Notes under the pieces: model-generated | Database searches by the model: none | What the model saw: only the letters and a program-made list of their open reading frames with translations | What the model was told of the DNA's origin: nothing | In this document: positions 1 to 8,776 of the stretch, one piece after another | How positions within the stretch are numbered: position 1 is the first letter of the stretch | Layout: every line of letters begins with the position of its first letter | Program-made: the position numbers and the translations under genes | NCBI RefSeq assembly: GCF_002006355.2 | Contig: NZ_CP096980.1 | Location: 124,001-188,000 of the forward strand | Direction of reading: 5' to 3' | DNA length: 64,000 nucleotides | Origin: Clostridium felsineum DSM 794 | GTDB lineage: Bacteria; Bacillota; Clostridia; Clostridiales; Clostridiaceae

Positions 1-759
1 AATGCGGCAGAAAAACTTAACGTTACCCTTGAAGCTGGTGTCAAGGAATTAATAAGTCAGTATACTATACAAGGTAGAAGAGCTATAAATATATTAGCAG
101 ATGTTTATGGTTATGTACTTTATAGTCAAGAGCTAGAACCAAAAGATAAGATAGAAATTAAAGTTAAAGATGTTGAGACTATAATTGGGATAAGCAGATT
201 AACACCATATGAAAAAAATAGCTTTGATACAGAGTACGAGGTTGGGCATGTTTTTGGACTTGGAGTTAGTGGCTTTATGGGTTCAACTATAGAAATAGAA
301 GCAGCTGCCTTTGAAGCGAAAGAGAAGGGCAAAGGAACTATAAGGTTTAATGAAACTGCTGGAAGTATGGCAAAGGATTCTGTGTTTAATGCGGCATCAG
401 TTATAAGAAGATTAACCGATAAAGATATTAAGGATTATGATATACATGTAAATATAGTTGGTGGAGGAAAGATAGATGGTCCTTCAGCTGGAAGTGCTAT
501 AACTATATGTATACTCAGCGCTATTTTAAATAAAGAAGTTAGACAGGATGTTGCTATGACAGGTGAAATTTCTTTAAGAGGAAAGGTAAAACCTGTAGGC
601 GGTGTATTTGAAAAGATATATGGAGCAAGAAGAAGAGGAATAAAATTAGTAACAGTTCCTGAGGATAATGCTAAAGATGTTCCAGAAGGTCTTAAGGATA
701 TAGAAGTTAAAAGTGTAAAGACAATAGATGAACTTATGAATATAGTTTTTAAGAAGTAG
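1..759 (+). CDS. Lon-family ATP-dependent protease, C-terminal part (5' end outside window)
   Basis: The reading frame is open from base 1, so this is the 3' part of a longer gene; the ATPase domain is outside the window. The visible 252 residues end in a Lon-type Ser-Lys protease domain. The nucleophile is the Ser of DGPSAGSA (codon at 484), and the Lys of the dyad is in GGVFEK (codon at 613), with the usual spacing of 43 residues. The position directly upstream of dnaB is that of the sporeformer Lon paralogue near the origin in clostridia. Its role would be degradation of misfolded or regulatory proteins in the cytoplasm. The Met at 277 is internal, not a start. Which Lon paralogue it is cannot be settled without the N-terminus. 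Confidence 0.9.
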   Translation, partial: NAAEKLNVTLEAGVKELISQYTIQGRRAINILADVYGYVLYSQELEPKDKIEIKVKDVETIIGISRLTPYEKNSFDTEYEVGHVFGLGVSGFMGSTIEIEAAAFEAKEKGKGTIRFNETAGSMAKDSVFNAASVIRRLTDKDIKDYDIHVNIVGGGKIDGPSAGSAITICILSAILNKEVRQDVAMTGEISLRGKVKPVGGVFEKIYGARRRGIKLVTVPEDNAKDVPEGLKDIEVKSVKTIDELMNIVFKK

Positions 760-773
760 GAGGAATGTAAAAA

Positions 774-2102
774 ATGGAGGCACCTCTTAGGGTTATGCCG
801 CAAAATTTAGAGGCAGAACAGAGTGTATTAGGTTCCATGATAAGCGATAAAAATTGTATAGCACAGGCTGCTGAAACCTTAAGAGGAGAAGATTTTTATC
901 GTGAAAATCATCAAATCATTTTTAAAGCAATGTTGGAACTTTTTCAAAAGGATATACCGGTAGATTTGATAACTCTTCTAGAGCATTTAAAGTCTACTGA
1001 TAAACTTGAAGCATCAGGTGGAATAACATATGTAACACAAATTAGAGATTCTATCGCATCGACTGCAAATATTCAATCCTATATAAAAATAGTTAGGGAT
1101 AAAGCAATACTAAGAAGGCTTATAAAATCTTCAACAGATATAATAGAAGATAGTTATTCTAAACAAAATGATGTAGAAAAGGTATTAGATAGTGCAGAAA
1201 AAAGAATATTTGATATAGCAGAAAATAAAGTTACAAGTGATTTTGAAGCTATGAACGTGGTACTTGAGCGAGGCTTTGAACAAATAGAAAGACTTTATAA
1301 TAATAAAGGGGAAATAACAGGTATTCCATCTGGTTTTCCTGAGCTTGATGATAAAACCTCTGGCTTTCAAAAGGGGGATATGGTTCTTATTGCAGCAAGA
1401 CCATCAATGGGAAAAACTACATTTGCACTTAATATAGCAGAATATGCGGCGTTAAGGGCTGGAAAAAGTGTAGTAGTATTCTCTCTGGAAATGTCAAAGG
1501 AACAGCTTGCATACAAATTACTTTGTTCAGAAGCAAATGTGGATATGTTAAAGCTGAGAACAGGAAATCTTGAAGATGAAGACTGGGATAATATAGCTAG
1601 GGCATCAGGACCACTGGCAGATGCTAAGATTTTTATTGATGATACAGCAGGTGTTAGTGTAATGGAAATGAGATCTAAGTGCAGGAGATTAAAAATAGAG
1701 CATGGTATAGATCTTATAGTTATTGACTACTTGCAACTTATGTCAGGAAGCGGAGAGAGCAGACAACAAGAAGTATCAGAAATATCAAGATCCATAAAAG
1801 CACTTGCAAAGGAAATAGAGTGTCCAGTTATTGCTCTTTCACAGTTATCACGTGCGCCAGAGCAGAGAAATGATCACAGACCTATGCTTTCAGATTTAAG
1901 AGAATCTGGTTCTATCGAGCAGGATGCTGACCTTGTTATGTTTCTTTATAGAGATGAATATTACAATAAAGAAACAGAGCAAAAGAATGTTGCTGAATGT
2001 ATTATAGCAAAACAGAGAAACGGTCCTACTGGAACTGTTAATCTTGCTTGGCTTGGTCAGTACAGTAAGTTTGGTAGGCTAGATGTAATTCATCAAGAAT
2101 AA
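774..2102 (+). CDS. dnaB: Replicative DNA helicase DnaB
   Basis: Full-length 442-aa hexameric replicative helicase, which unwinds DNA ahead of the replisome using ATP. The N-terminal DnaB domain (about residues 8-110) is followed by a linker and the RecA-type domain. Walker A ARPSMGKT lies near residues 208-215 and Walker B LIVIDYLQLM near 313-323, followed by a conserved SQLSR segment. The start ATG is preceded by TAGGAGGAATG, 14 bp after the protease stop, so the two genes are probably co-transcribed. Length and motifs are normal for DnaB. A terminator containing a DnaA box follows the stop. Confidence 0.97.
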   Translation: MEAPLRVMPQNLEAEQSVLGSMISDKNCIAQAAETLRGEDFYRENHQIIFKAMLELFQKDIPVDLITLLEHLKSTDKLEASGGITYVTQIRDSIASTANIQSYIKIVRDKAILRRLIKSSTDIIEDSYSKQNDVEKVLDSAEKRIFDIAENKVTSDFEAMNVVLERGFEQIERLYNNKGEITGIPSGFPELDDKTSGFQKGDMVLIAARPSMGKTTFALNIAEYAALRAGKSVVVFSLEMSKEQLAYKLLCSEANVDMLKLRTGNLEDEDWDNIARASGPLADAKIFIDDTAGVSVMEMRSKCRRLKIEHGIDLIVIDYLQLMSGSGESRQQEVSEISRSIKALAKEIECPVIALSQLSRAPEQRNDHRPMLSDLRESGSIEQDADLVMFLYRDEYYNKETEQKNVAECIIAKQRNGPTGTVNLAWLGQYSKFGRLDVIHQE

Positions 2103-2137
2103 AAAAACAACTTGTGGATAACACAAGTTGTTTTTTT
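2101..2137 (+). terminator. Rho-independent terminator of the lon-dnaB unit
   Basis: A perfect 10-bp stem (ACAACTTGTG, 2107-2116, with CACAAGTTGT, 2122-2131) with loop GATAA is followed by seven T. An A run on the left arm would let it also act on minus-strand transcripts from hsp18. The 3' half of the left arm plus the loop is a perfect DnaA box. Confidence 0.85.
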
Positions 2138-2213
2138 ATATATTAAGTTATCAACAATGTTAATATGAAAACTATACTATTGTGGATAACGTAGGGGAGA
2201 AAGTTTATCCACA
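2113..2213. promoter_or_regulatory. DnaA-box cluster downstream of dnaB
   Basis: Three perfect copies of the consensus TTATCCACA (or complement TGTGGATAA) occur within 101 bp: 2113-2121 (minus), 2181-2189 (minus) and 2205-2213 (plus). A one-mismatch copy, TTATCAACA, is at 2148-2156. Perfect 9-mers at this density are not expected by chance even in AT-rich DNA. In clostridia dnaB lies a few tens of kb from oriC, so this may titrate DnaA or modulate initiation; no function is shown by sequence alone. There is no AT-rich 13-mer array next to it, so a second origin is not claimed. Confidence 0.75.
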
Positions 2214-2231
2214 GTGTATAACTTTTTTTTA

Positions 2232-2690
2232 TTAGTGTATATCAATTCGTTTTGTATCATTTTTCCCTTTGGACTTTTTAGGTAAAGTTACTTTAAGGAC
2301 TCCATCAACAAAAGCTGCATCTATTTGAGTGTCATCAATGTTATCTACATAAAAGCTTCTTCTTAATTCTCCATAACTTCTTTCACGTCTTACAAAATTA
2401 TTTTGTTCATCTTTTGTTTCGGTAACATCTTCTCTTTTAGCAGCAATAGTTAAATAATTATTTTCATATTCAAGTGAAATGTTATCTTTTTTTACACCAG
2501 GTAAATCAGCTGCTACAGTATATTTATCTTCATCTTCTTTAACGTCTACTTTAAAACTTTGATTACCTGTAAACATAGTTGATGGAAAAAAGCTATCTGA
2601 GAAAAAGTTATCAAACATCTTATCGAAAAAATCATCTCTTCTCATTAAACCACCGTTATTATTTCTTCTAAAAGGAACCATTCCAAACAT
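2232..2690 (-). CDS. hsp18: Small heat shock protein Hsp18 (Hsp20/alpha-crystallin family)
   Basis: A 152-aa ATP-independent chaperone that holds unfolding proteins for later refolding. The N-terminal arm is rich in Phe/Asp/Arg (MFGMVPFRRNN...). The alpha-crystallin domain spans about residues 45-140, with the conserved AADLPGVKKDNI and a typical GVLKVTLPK near the C-terminus. The ATG follows AGGAGGT on the minus strand. Length and sequence are close to C. acetobutylicum Hsp18. It is monocistronic, convergent with dnaB, and has a CtsR-type box overlapping a good promoter upstream, so heat induction through CtsR is expected. Confidence 0.95.
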   Translation of the reverse strand: MFGMVPFRRNNNGGLMRRDDFFDKMFDNFFSDSFFPSTMFTGNQSFKVDVKEDEDKYTVAADLPGVKKDNISLEYENNYLTIAAKREDVTETKDEQNNFVRRERSYGELRRSFYVDNIDDTQIDAAFVDGVLKVTLPKKSKGKNDTKRIDIH

Positions 2691-2833
2691 AATTAAAACC
2701 TCCTAAAAAATATAATATAATTTTATTTTGCTTATACTAAAAGTTTTATTCATTTATAGTAAAGAGAAACAAAGAAAATATTTTTAGAAAATACTGAAAG
2801 TTTGACTTTCTCTTTCTTTCACCTTACAAATAT

Positions 2834-2863
2834 ATAATAATGCAAAAGTCAAAGAAAGTCAAA
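2834..2863 (-). promoter_or_regulatory. hsp18 promoter overlapped by a CtsR operator
   Basis: On the minus strand TTGACT (2857-2862) and TATTAT (2834-2839) are separated by 17 bp, a good vegetative promoter giving a leader of about 137 nt. On the plus strand the same stretch reads AGTCAAA-GAA-AGTCAAA (2847-2863), an exact match to the CtsR consensus RGTCAAANANRGTCAAA. The operator covers the -35 element, as expected for repression. A further TTTGACTTTC half-site lies at about 2810-2820, inside the leader. Confidence 0.8.
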
Positions 2864-3014
2864 ATCAAAATAATTTTAAAAATAAGAGGTTTCACGAGAA
2901 AAATAAAGGTAAAAAGAGTTAAATTAAAATTTTGAAAAAATACAAAAAAATTTAATGAGATTTGCTTGAAAAGTGGAAATACAATATATTAATTTCAATA
3001 TTTTTCATAAAAAG

Positions 3015-3043
3015 TTGTGAAAAAGAAATTAATGTAGTAAAAT
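3015..3043 (+). promoter_or_regulatory. Promoter of tRNA-Thr
   Basis: TTGTGA (3015-3020), a 17-bp spacer and TAAAAT (3038-3043). The predicted start is about 10 bp before the mature tRNA 5' end at 3059. Confidence 0.65.
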
Positions 3044-3058
3044 ATATTTCGTAGATAT

Positions 3059-3134
3059 GCTCCTGTAGCGCAGTTGGTAGCGCAGCTGATTCGTAATCAG
3101 TTGGCCGTAGGTTCAAATCCTATCTGGAGCACCA
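3059..3134 (+). tRNA. tRNA-Thr, anticodon CGT
   Basis: A 76-nt cloverleaf with encoded CCA. The acceptor stem is GCTCCTG with CTGGAGC (one T-T mismatch at the sixth pair), D stem GCGC/GCGC, and anticodon stem GCTGA/TCAGT with loop TTCGTAA, giving anticodon CGT (reads ACG, Thr). The T stem is GTAGG/CCTAT with loop TTCAAAT. Its last 47 bp are duplicated at 16157-16203, marking it as an integration site. Confidence 0.95.
3088..3134 (+). repeat. Left attachment repeat (att) inside tRNA-Thr
   Basis: 47 bp covering the anticodon loop to the CCA end, repeated at 16157-16203 with a single C/T difference. This is the classical footprint of site-specific integration into a tRNA 3' end; the incoming element restores the tRNA. 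Confidence 0.9.
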
Positions 3135-3237
3135 GTAAAATCAAGGGTTTTAGGAATTTTGTATTTTAAAATAATTATAAATACACTTAAATGTATACCT
3201 ATTGGTGAAAAAATAAGGCGTTTTATAAAAAAATTAA

Positions 3238-5103
3238 GGGGCTGTTGCAAAACTAAAAAAATAGTTTTGCAATAGCTCCTTTGTTGTATATAAAAAATGT
3301 GAGTTCCGAAGAACTCACATTGATTGTATAATTAAATTATGAACGTAACTAAATTATACACAAAAAATTATAATCAATTTAATGATAATTTGCAACTTAT
3401 ATTACCATTAAATTTAGAAAACTTAATACCAGAAGATGATTCGGTTCGTTTGCTAAGCTATTTGTTGGAGGGATTAAATTATAAAAAATTGTACAAGGCG
3501 TATTCTTCCGTAGGAAGAAAATCAGCAGTTGAACCCAAAATCATGTTCAAAATAATATCTTATGCTTATTCTCAAAATATTTATTCAAGTAGAAAGATAG
3601 AAAAAGCATGCAAAAGAGATATAAATTTCAAATGGCTACTTCAAGGCTTTAAAGCACCTGATCACGCTACTATAAGTAGATTTCGAAAAAAATATCTTTC
3701 AAATGAAGTGATTGAAGATTTATTTTATCAACAAGTTAACTATTTAGCTAAAGAAAAAGAATTATTATTTGAAAATGTATTTATCGATGGTACTAAAATT
3801 GAGGCAAATGCCAACCGATATACTTTTGTTTGGAAGAAAGCTATTTATAAAAATGAAGGTAAGATGTTTGATAAAATTATTGCTCTTGTTAAAACCATTA
3901 ATCTTGAAAGATTAATGAAATTCACTATTGAGAGAGAAACTTTGATTGATGATATAAACAAAATTCTTCAATGGCTTTTATTTGAAAAAGAAAAAAGAAA
4001 TATAGAGTTTGTTCATGGAATCGGTAAAAGAAAAACTGCAATTCAAAAGTGGATAGAACAACTATCACAATATAAAGAAAGACAAGAAAAATATAATTTA
4101 AGTAAGAAAATATTTTCAAAAAGAAATAGCTATTCTAAAACTGATACTGATGCAACTTTCATGCATATGAAAGATGATCATATGAGAAATGGTCAATTAA
4201 AACCTGCCTATAATGTACAAATAGCAGTTGATAGTGAATATGTAACTGGTGTTGGAGTATTTGATGATAGAAATGATATAGCAACATTAATACCAATGAT
4301 TACTAATATGCAAGAAAAAATTGGTCATAAATATACTAATGTGATTGCAGATTCTGGTTACGAAAGTGAAGAAAACTATTTGTTTTTAGAGTCTAATAAT
4401 CAAATACCATATATAAAACCTCAAACTTATGAGAAATGGAAAAAAAGAAGTTTTAAAAACGACATCAGTAAGCGTGAAAATATGAAATATGATGTTAAAA
4501 CAGATACATATATTTGTCATAATAATAGAAAATTATTCCCATCATATATTATTCATAAAAAATCTGCAAGTGGGTATACGTCTGAGGTTACTGTTTATGA
4601 ATGTGAAAATTGCGATAACTGCACTTTGAAATCAAAGTGCACAAAAGCAAAGAATAACCGAAAAATGCAGGTTTCAAAGACTTTTATTAAAAAGCGTCAA
4701 ATTTCATACAACAATATCAAAACTGAATTGGGAACTAAATTGAGAATGAACAGATCTATTCAAGTTGAAGGTGCGTTTGGAATTTTAAAAAGCGACTATG
4801 AATTCAAAAGATTTTTAACACGTGGAAAAAATAGTGTAAAAACTGAATTTATTTTGCTTTGTTTTGGATATAACATTAACAAATTACATTTAAAAATCCA
4901 AAATGAAAGAACTCAAAAGTATCTTCACGAATTAAAAACTATTTCCTAATTATGGAATAATACAGTTAGGTTTATTTTAGTGCGTCAAAATCTCATGGAA
5001 ATTCAAATAATTAATATAGTATTTAAAATATTAGGCAATTTTATAGCTTAAATAAAAAAAGAGCATCGCTCATGATTAATTTTAATCATTTTGCGACACT
5101 CCC
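3238..5103 (+). mobile_element. IS1182-type insertion sequence, apparently intact
   Basis: The left end GGGGCTGTTGCAAAA (3238-3252) matches the complement of the right end TTTTGCGACACTCCC (5089-5103) at 12 of 15 positions. It contains one intact DDE transposase. The left end also forms a hairpin with 3262-3279, and a perfect 11-bp hairpin (3296-3321) sits just before the transposase start, probably limiting read-through from outside promoters. I could not fix a target-site duplication. Confidence 0.7.
3339..4949 (+). CDS. IS1182-family DDE transposase
   Basis: A 536-aa transposase, full length for IS1182-type enzymes. The N-terminal DUF772-type domain (residues about 15-110) contains the PKIMFKIISYAYSQNIYSSRKIE segment typical of the family. 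Catalytic acidic residues are in FIDGTKIEANANRY (first Asp), IADSGYESEENY (second Asp) and IQVEGAFGILKSDYEFKRF (Glu). A Cys-rich insert (YECENCDNCTLKSKC) precedes the last motif. It carries out cut-and-paste movement of its own IS. No frameshift or stop is seen, so it may be active. Confidence 0.93.
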   Translation: MNVTKLYTKNYNQFNDNLQLILPLNLENLIPEDDSVRLLSYLLEGLNYKKLYKAYSSVGRKSAVEPKIMFKIISYAYSQNIYSSRKIEKACKRDINFKWLLQGFKAPDHATISRFRKKYLSNEVIEDLFYQQVNYLAKEKELLFENVFIDGTKIEANANRYTFVWKKAIYKNEGKMFDKIIALVKTINLERLMKFTIERETLIDDINKILQWLLFEKEKRNIEFVHGIGKRKTAIQKWIEQLSQYKERQEKYNLSKKIFSKRNSYSKTDTDATFMHMKDDHMRNGQLKPAYNVQIAVDSEYVTGVGVFDDRNDIATLIPMITNMQEKIGHKYTNVIADSGYESEENYLFLESNNQIPYIKPQTYEKWKKRSFKNDISKRENMKYDVKTDTYICHNNRKLFPSYIIHKKSASGYTSEVTVYECENCDNCTLKSKCTKAKNNRKMQVSKTFIKKRQISYNNIKTELGTKLRMNRSIQVEGAFGILKSDYEFKRFLTRGKNSVKTEFILLCFGYNINKLHLKIQNERTQKYLHELKTIS

Positions 5104-5226
5104 TTGATTTTTTTATTTGGGAATGTAGATAGATTTGTGTAAACAAATCTACTGCATTCTTTTTTTTGAATGATTTAGTGGTAGATTTGGAATAATATAC
5201 TTAACAAAGATTAAGGAGGATTCCCA

Positions 5227-5973
5227 ATGAAAGTTCCAGATATTGATTATCAAAAAGAAATAAAAAAGTGTAAGACAATGGATGATGTTGTAGGTAAGAA
5301 TGGGTTGATGCAGAAATTATTGAAAGACGTCATGCAACAATTACTTGAATCCGAGATGGATGAACACTTAGGGAGAAAAAAATACGAACGCACAGATGAG
5401 GATGAAGACGCAAACTATAGAAATGGTTATTCAAATAAGTCTGTTAGAAGTAGTTACGGAGAAGTGCCTTTAGATGTGCCAAGAGATAGAAATGCTCAGT
5501 TTGAACCTATAGCTATAAAAAAGTATGAAAAAGATTGTAATGAACTAGACAAAAAAATAATAGGACTGTACGCAAGAGGAATGTCTACAAGAGACATTCA
5601 ATCAGAACTTGAAGAATTATATGGCATAGATGTGTCACCTTCAATGATTTCTAAAATAACAGATAAAGTTATGGATGCAGCGGCTGAATGGCAAAACAGA
5701 ATGTTAGATCCAGTTTATCCTATTGTATATATGGATGCTGTTCATTTCAAAGTAAGAGATGAACATAGAATTGTTACAAAAGCTGCATATATTTGTATGG
5801 GAACCGACATGAAAGGATATAAAGATATTTTAGGAATTTGGATTGGTGAGGCTGAAGGCGCTAAATTTTGGCTTGGGGTATGTAATGATTTAAGCAATAG
5901 AGGTGTTAAAGATATACTTATTGCATGCATGGATGGCTTGAGAGGATTGCCTGATGCAATAAAATCTGTATTT
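5227..5973 (+). pseudogene. IS256-family transposase, N-terminal part (split by IS200 insertion)
   Basis: The first 249 residues of a mutator/IS256-type DDE transposase: MxxLLxSEMDEHLGR-like segment near residue 40, RNGYSNKSVRSSYGEVPLDVPRDR near residue 65-90, and the catalytic Asp in YPIVYMDAVHFKVR. Around codon 5971 the frame runs into the left end of an IS200-like element and continues with 15 unrelated residues to a stop at 6021. The second catalytic Asp (ACMDGLRGLPDAI) is just before the break. A clear AAGGAGG precedes the ATG. Non-functional as it stands. Confidence 0.9.
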
Positions 5974-6706
5974 GTATCTAGAATACCACAGGTTTTACCT
6001 GTGGTTCCGGAAAGCTTATAGCTATGAGTAGAAAAAAGAAAAACTCCAATATAAAATAGAAGTGGGTTTGCCAACCACAACTAAAATATATTGGAGGTGT
6101 GTCCAAAGTGGACAATAGTAGTTTAGCACATAGCAAGTGGAATTGTAAATATCATATAGTATTTGCACCAAAGTATAGAAGACAAATAATATATGGAAAG
6201 ATAAAAGTGGATATAGGAATAATACTGAGAAAACTATGTGAGCAAAAAGGTGTAGAAATTATTGAAGCTAATGCATGTAAAGATCATATACATATGCTTG
6301 TAAGTATACCGCCTAAATTAAGTGTATCGCAGTTTATGGGATATTTAAAAGGGAAAAGTTCACTGATGATTTTTGATAGACATGCAAATTTAAAATATAG
6401 ATATGGTAATAGGCAATTTTGGTGTAAAGGATACTATGTTGATACTGTAGGAAGGAACAAAAAAGTCATAGAAGAATATATAAAAAATCAAATACAAGAA
6501 GATTTGGCATATGAACAGATAAGTTTGAAAGAGTATATTGACCCGTTTACGGGTGAGACAGTAAAAAAAGGCAAAAAATAAGCACCTTTTAGGTGCAGCC
6601 TGTAAAGGTATGCGGTTGGCAGACCGTTCAGTGTGCGAGTAGCACTGCCAGTAACATGCCCTTATAGGGCTAGAGCAAACTACCCGTTTTACGGGTAGTT
6701 ATGATT
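5974..6706 (+). mobile_element. IS200-type insertion sequence inside the IS256 transposase
   Basis: About 733 bp with the subterminal hairpins expected of the IS200/IS605 family: ACCACAGGT-TTT-ACCTGTGGT (5985-6005) at the left and ACTACCCGT-TTT-ACGGGTAGT (6679-6699) at the right, no inverted terminal repeats, and a single tnpA. Removing 5974-6706 joins ...KSVF to PMVCIQNC..., restoring a normal IS256 transposase, so the boundaries are good to a few bases. Confidence 0.85.
6108..6581 (+). CDS. tnpA: IS200-type TnpA, Y1 HUH transposase
   Basis: A 157-aa single-domain transposase that moves single-stranded DNA between IS ends using one catalytic tyrosine. It begins MDNSSLAHSKWNCKYHIVFAPKYRR, as IS200 TnpA proteins do. 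The HUH motif is DHIHMLV, and the tyrosine is in the YYVDTVGRN region. I chose the GTG at 6108, which lies 10 bp from GGAGG; the frame also has a GTG at 6099, but that one touches the ribosome binding site. No TnpB follows, so it is IS200- rather than IS605-type. Intact. Confidence 0.92.
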   Translation: MDNSSLAHSKWNCKYHIVFAPKYRRQIIYGKIKVDIGIILRKLCEQKGVEIIEANACKDHIHMLVSIPPKLSVSQFMGYLKGKSSLMIFDRHANLKYRYGNRQFWCKGYYVDTVGRNKKVIEEYIKNQIQEDLAYEQISLKEYIDPFTGETVKKGKK

Positions 6707-7186
6707 CCAATGGTATGTATTCAAAATTGTATAATACATCAGATAAGAAATTCTATTAAGTATATAGCTTCTAAAAATAAAAAAGAGTTTATGAGAAATC
6801 TGAAACTTGTTTATAAAGCTGATACAGAAGAAATAGCACTAGCTCAACTAGATGAATTAAAGAAAAAATGGGATAAAACCTATGAATCTGTTATAGATTC
6901 ATGGTATGAAAATTGGGATAAATTATCTACTTATTTTTCTTATACAAAAGAAATTCGAAAAATTATTTATATTACAAACGCTTTAGAAGGCTTTAATAGA
7001 CAGCTTAGAAAATTCACTAAGACAAGGACTGTTTTTCCTACTGATGATTCACTTCGTAAATCGCTTTATCTAGATACAGAACAGGTAATGAAAAAATGGA
7101 TTTCTCCAATGCCTAATTGGGGAATAACGCTTTTAAAATTAGAAATAATGTTTAAAGAAAGAATTAATGAAGCTTTAGCAATTTAG
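6707..7186 (+). pseudogene. IS256-family transposase, C-terminal part
   Basis: The second half of the transposase cut by the IS200 element: IQNCIIHQIRNSIKYI (conserved in IS256 transposases), then the catalytic-Glu segment IYITNALEGFNRQLRKFTKTRTVFP and the normal C-terminus. Together with 5227-5973 it would encode 408 residues, the usual family length. The ATG at 6701 lies in the IS200 end and is not a real start. Confidence 0.88.
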
Positions 7187-7352
7187 TTTGTACAAATTTT
7201 AAAATTATAGTATAAAAGTCACTTTTTTGCACAAACTAAAAATATAATATTACTTATTTTTAGTATTTCTAGAAGTGTTAAAAAATATAACTGAAAGCTA
7301 AATTTCCCAGTTGAGCATGTGAAGAAAAGTCTGTAAATAAAAATAATAAGGC

Positions 7353-8756
7353 TTTCTATGGTAAAATAAAATCATAGGAGGCCTTTTATTATGGCAAGAA
7401 AAAAAGATATTTATAAGGTAAAACCAATGAATGAAGGAAAAAGAAATATTATATCAGCTCTTATAGACGAGTATGATATTCAGTCAGCTGAGGATATTCA
7501 GGAAGCTTTAAAAGATCTATTAGGTGGGAACTATTCAATCTATGCTTGAAGGTGAAATGGACGAGCATTTAGGCTATGAAACATATGAACGAGCCGAAAC
7601 TATAAACTCAATAAATGGAAAAAAAGGATTCGAAGCAAATATGGGGAGATGAATATAGATGTACCACAGGATAGAGAAAGTTCTTTTGAACCTAAAATAG
7701 TACAAAAACACCACAAAGATATTTCTGGTATAGAAGAAAAAATTATTTCTATGTATGATAAAGGATTAAGTACCAGACAAATTTCAGAATAAATTGAAGA
7801 TATATATGGGTTTGAGGTTAGTGAAGGAATGGTTTCAAATATAACCAATAAACTTCTTCCTGAAATAGAAGCATGGTAACATAGACCTTTATCTACAGTA
7901 TATCCAATTGTTTTCATTGATGCAATTCATTTTTCCGTAAGGGAAAATAACGTTATACGTAAGCTTGCAGCTTACATTATTCTTGGTATAAATAATGAAG
8001 GCAGAAAAGAAGTACTTTCTATAAATATTGGAGAAAATGAAAGCAGTAAATATTGGCTTAGTGCTCTCAATGAATTAAAAAATAGAGGTGTTCAAGATAT
8101 CCGTATCCTTTGTGCAGACGGTCTTACAGGGATAAAGGAATCTATATCAGTAGCTTTTCCAAATACTGAATATCAACGTTGTATAGTTCATCAAGTAAGA
8201 AATACATTAAAGTATGTTGCTGATAAAGATAAAAAAGAATTTGCAAAAGATTTAAAAACTATATATCATGCACCTTCTGAGGAAATTGCATATAAGCAAT
8301 TAGAAGAAATTACTGAAAAATGGGAAAAACATTATCCTAACTCAATGAAAAGCGGGAAATCAAATTGGGATGCTATTAGCCCTATTTTTAAGTTCTCTGC
8401 TGATGTAAGAAAAGTTATTTATACTACAAATGCAATTGAAAGTCTCAACAGCACATACCGTAGATTAAATAGACAAAGAACTGTATTTCCAAGCGATACA
8501 TCACTTTTAAAAGCTTTATACCTTGCTACTTTTGAAGCTACAAAAAAATGGCGTTTGCCACTAAGAAATTTGGGTAAAGTGTACGATGAATTATCCATTA
8601 TGTATGAAGGACGACTTACTGAATAAAAAGCTTAATATGCCAGAAACGCCTGTTTTTAAAGGCGTTCTTGACATACATATTTTTAGAATGTATATTTAAA
8701 ACAAGATAGAAAGTCACTTTTATGACAATCTTGTCTTTTAAAACTTACCATAGAAA
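7353..8756 (+). mobile_element. Decayed second IS256-type element
   Basis: Perfect 12-bp inverted ends TTTCTATGGTAA (7353-7364) and TTACCATAGAAA (8745-8756) flank a broken transposase gene. The ends and protein differ from those of the neighbouring IS256-type element, so it is a separate insertion. Confidence 0.8.
7391..8626 (+). pseudogene. IS256-family transposase, degenerate
   Basis: Translated piecewise it reads as a mutator-type transposase: MARKKDIYKVKPMNEGKRN at the start, EGEMDEHLGYETYE, YGEMNIDVPQDRESSFEP, YPIVFIDAIHFSVRENN, ILCADGLTGIKESI, CIVHQVRNTLKYVADKDKK, then TTNAIESLNSTYRRLNRQRTVFP. It is broken by a frameshift near 7527, a small deletion near 7610-7640 and in-frame stops at about 7791 (TAA) and 7877 (TAA). 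The last 93 codons (8345-8623) form an open piece only. Non-functional. Confidence 0.9.
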
Positions 8757-8776
8757 GTTATTTTACAGAAAGAATT

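Larger units (their letters stand above)
5130..7239 (+). mobile_element. IS256-type element interrupted by an IS200-type element
   Basis: Imperfect ends, TAGATTTGTGTAAACAA near 5130-5146 and the inverted partner TTTTTTGCACAAACTA near 7223-7238, flank a split IS256-family transposase. The halves (5227-5973 and 6707-7186) rejoin in frame when the inserted IS200 is removed. The exact ends are my estimate. Confidence 0.6.

Noticed and set aside
2107..2213. Chromosomal replication origin
   Set aside because: DnaA boxes are present but dnaA, dnaN and an AT-rich unwinding region with 13-mers are not; the gene order points to oriC lying outside the window.
6099..6107. GTG at 6099 as the IS200 tnpA start
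   Set aside because: It is one base from GGAGG; GTG 6108 has normal spacing and gives the family's N-terminus.
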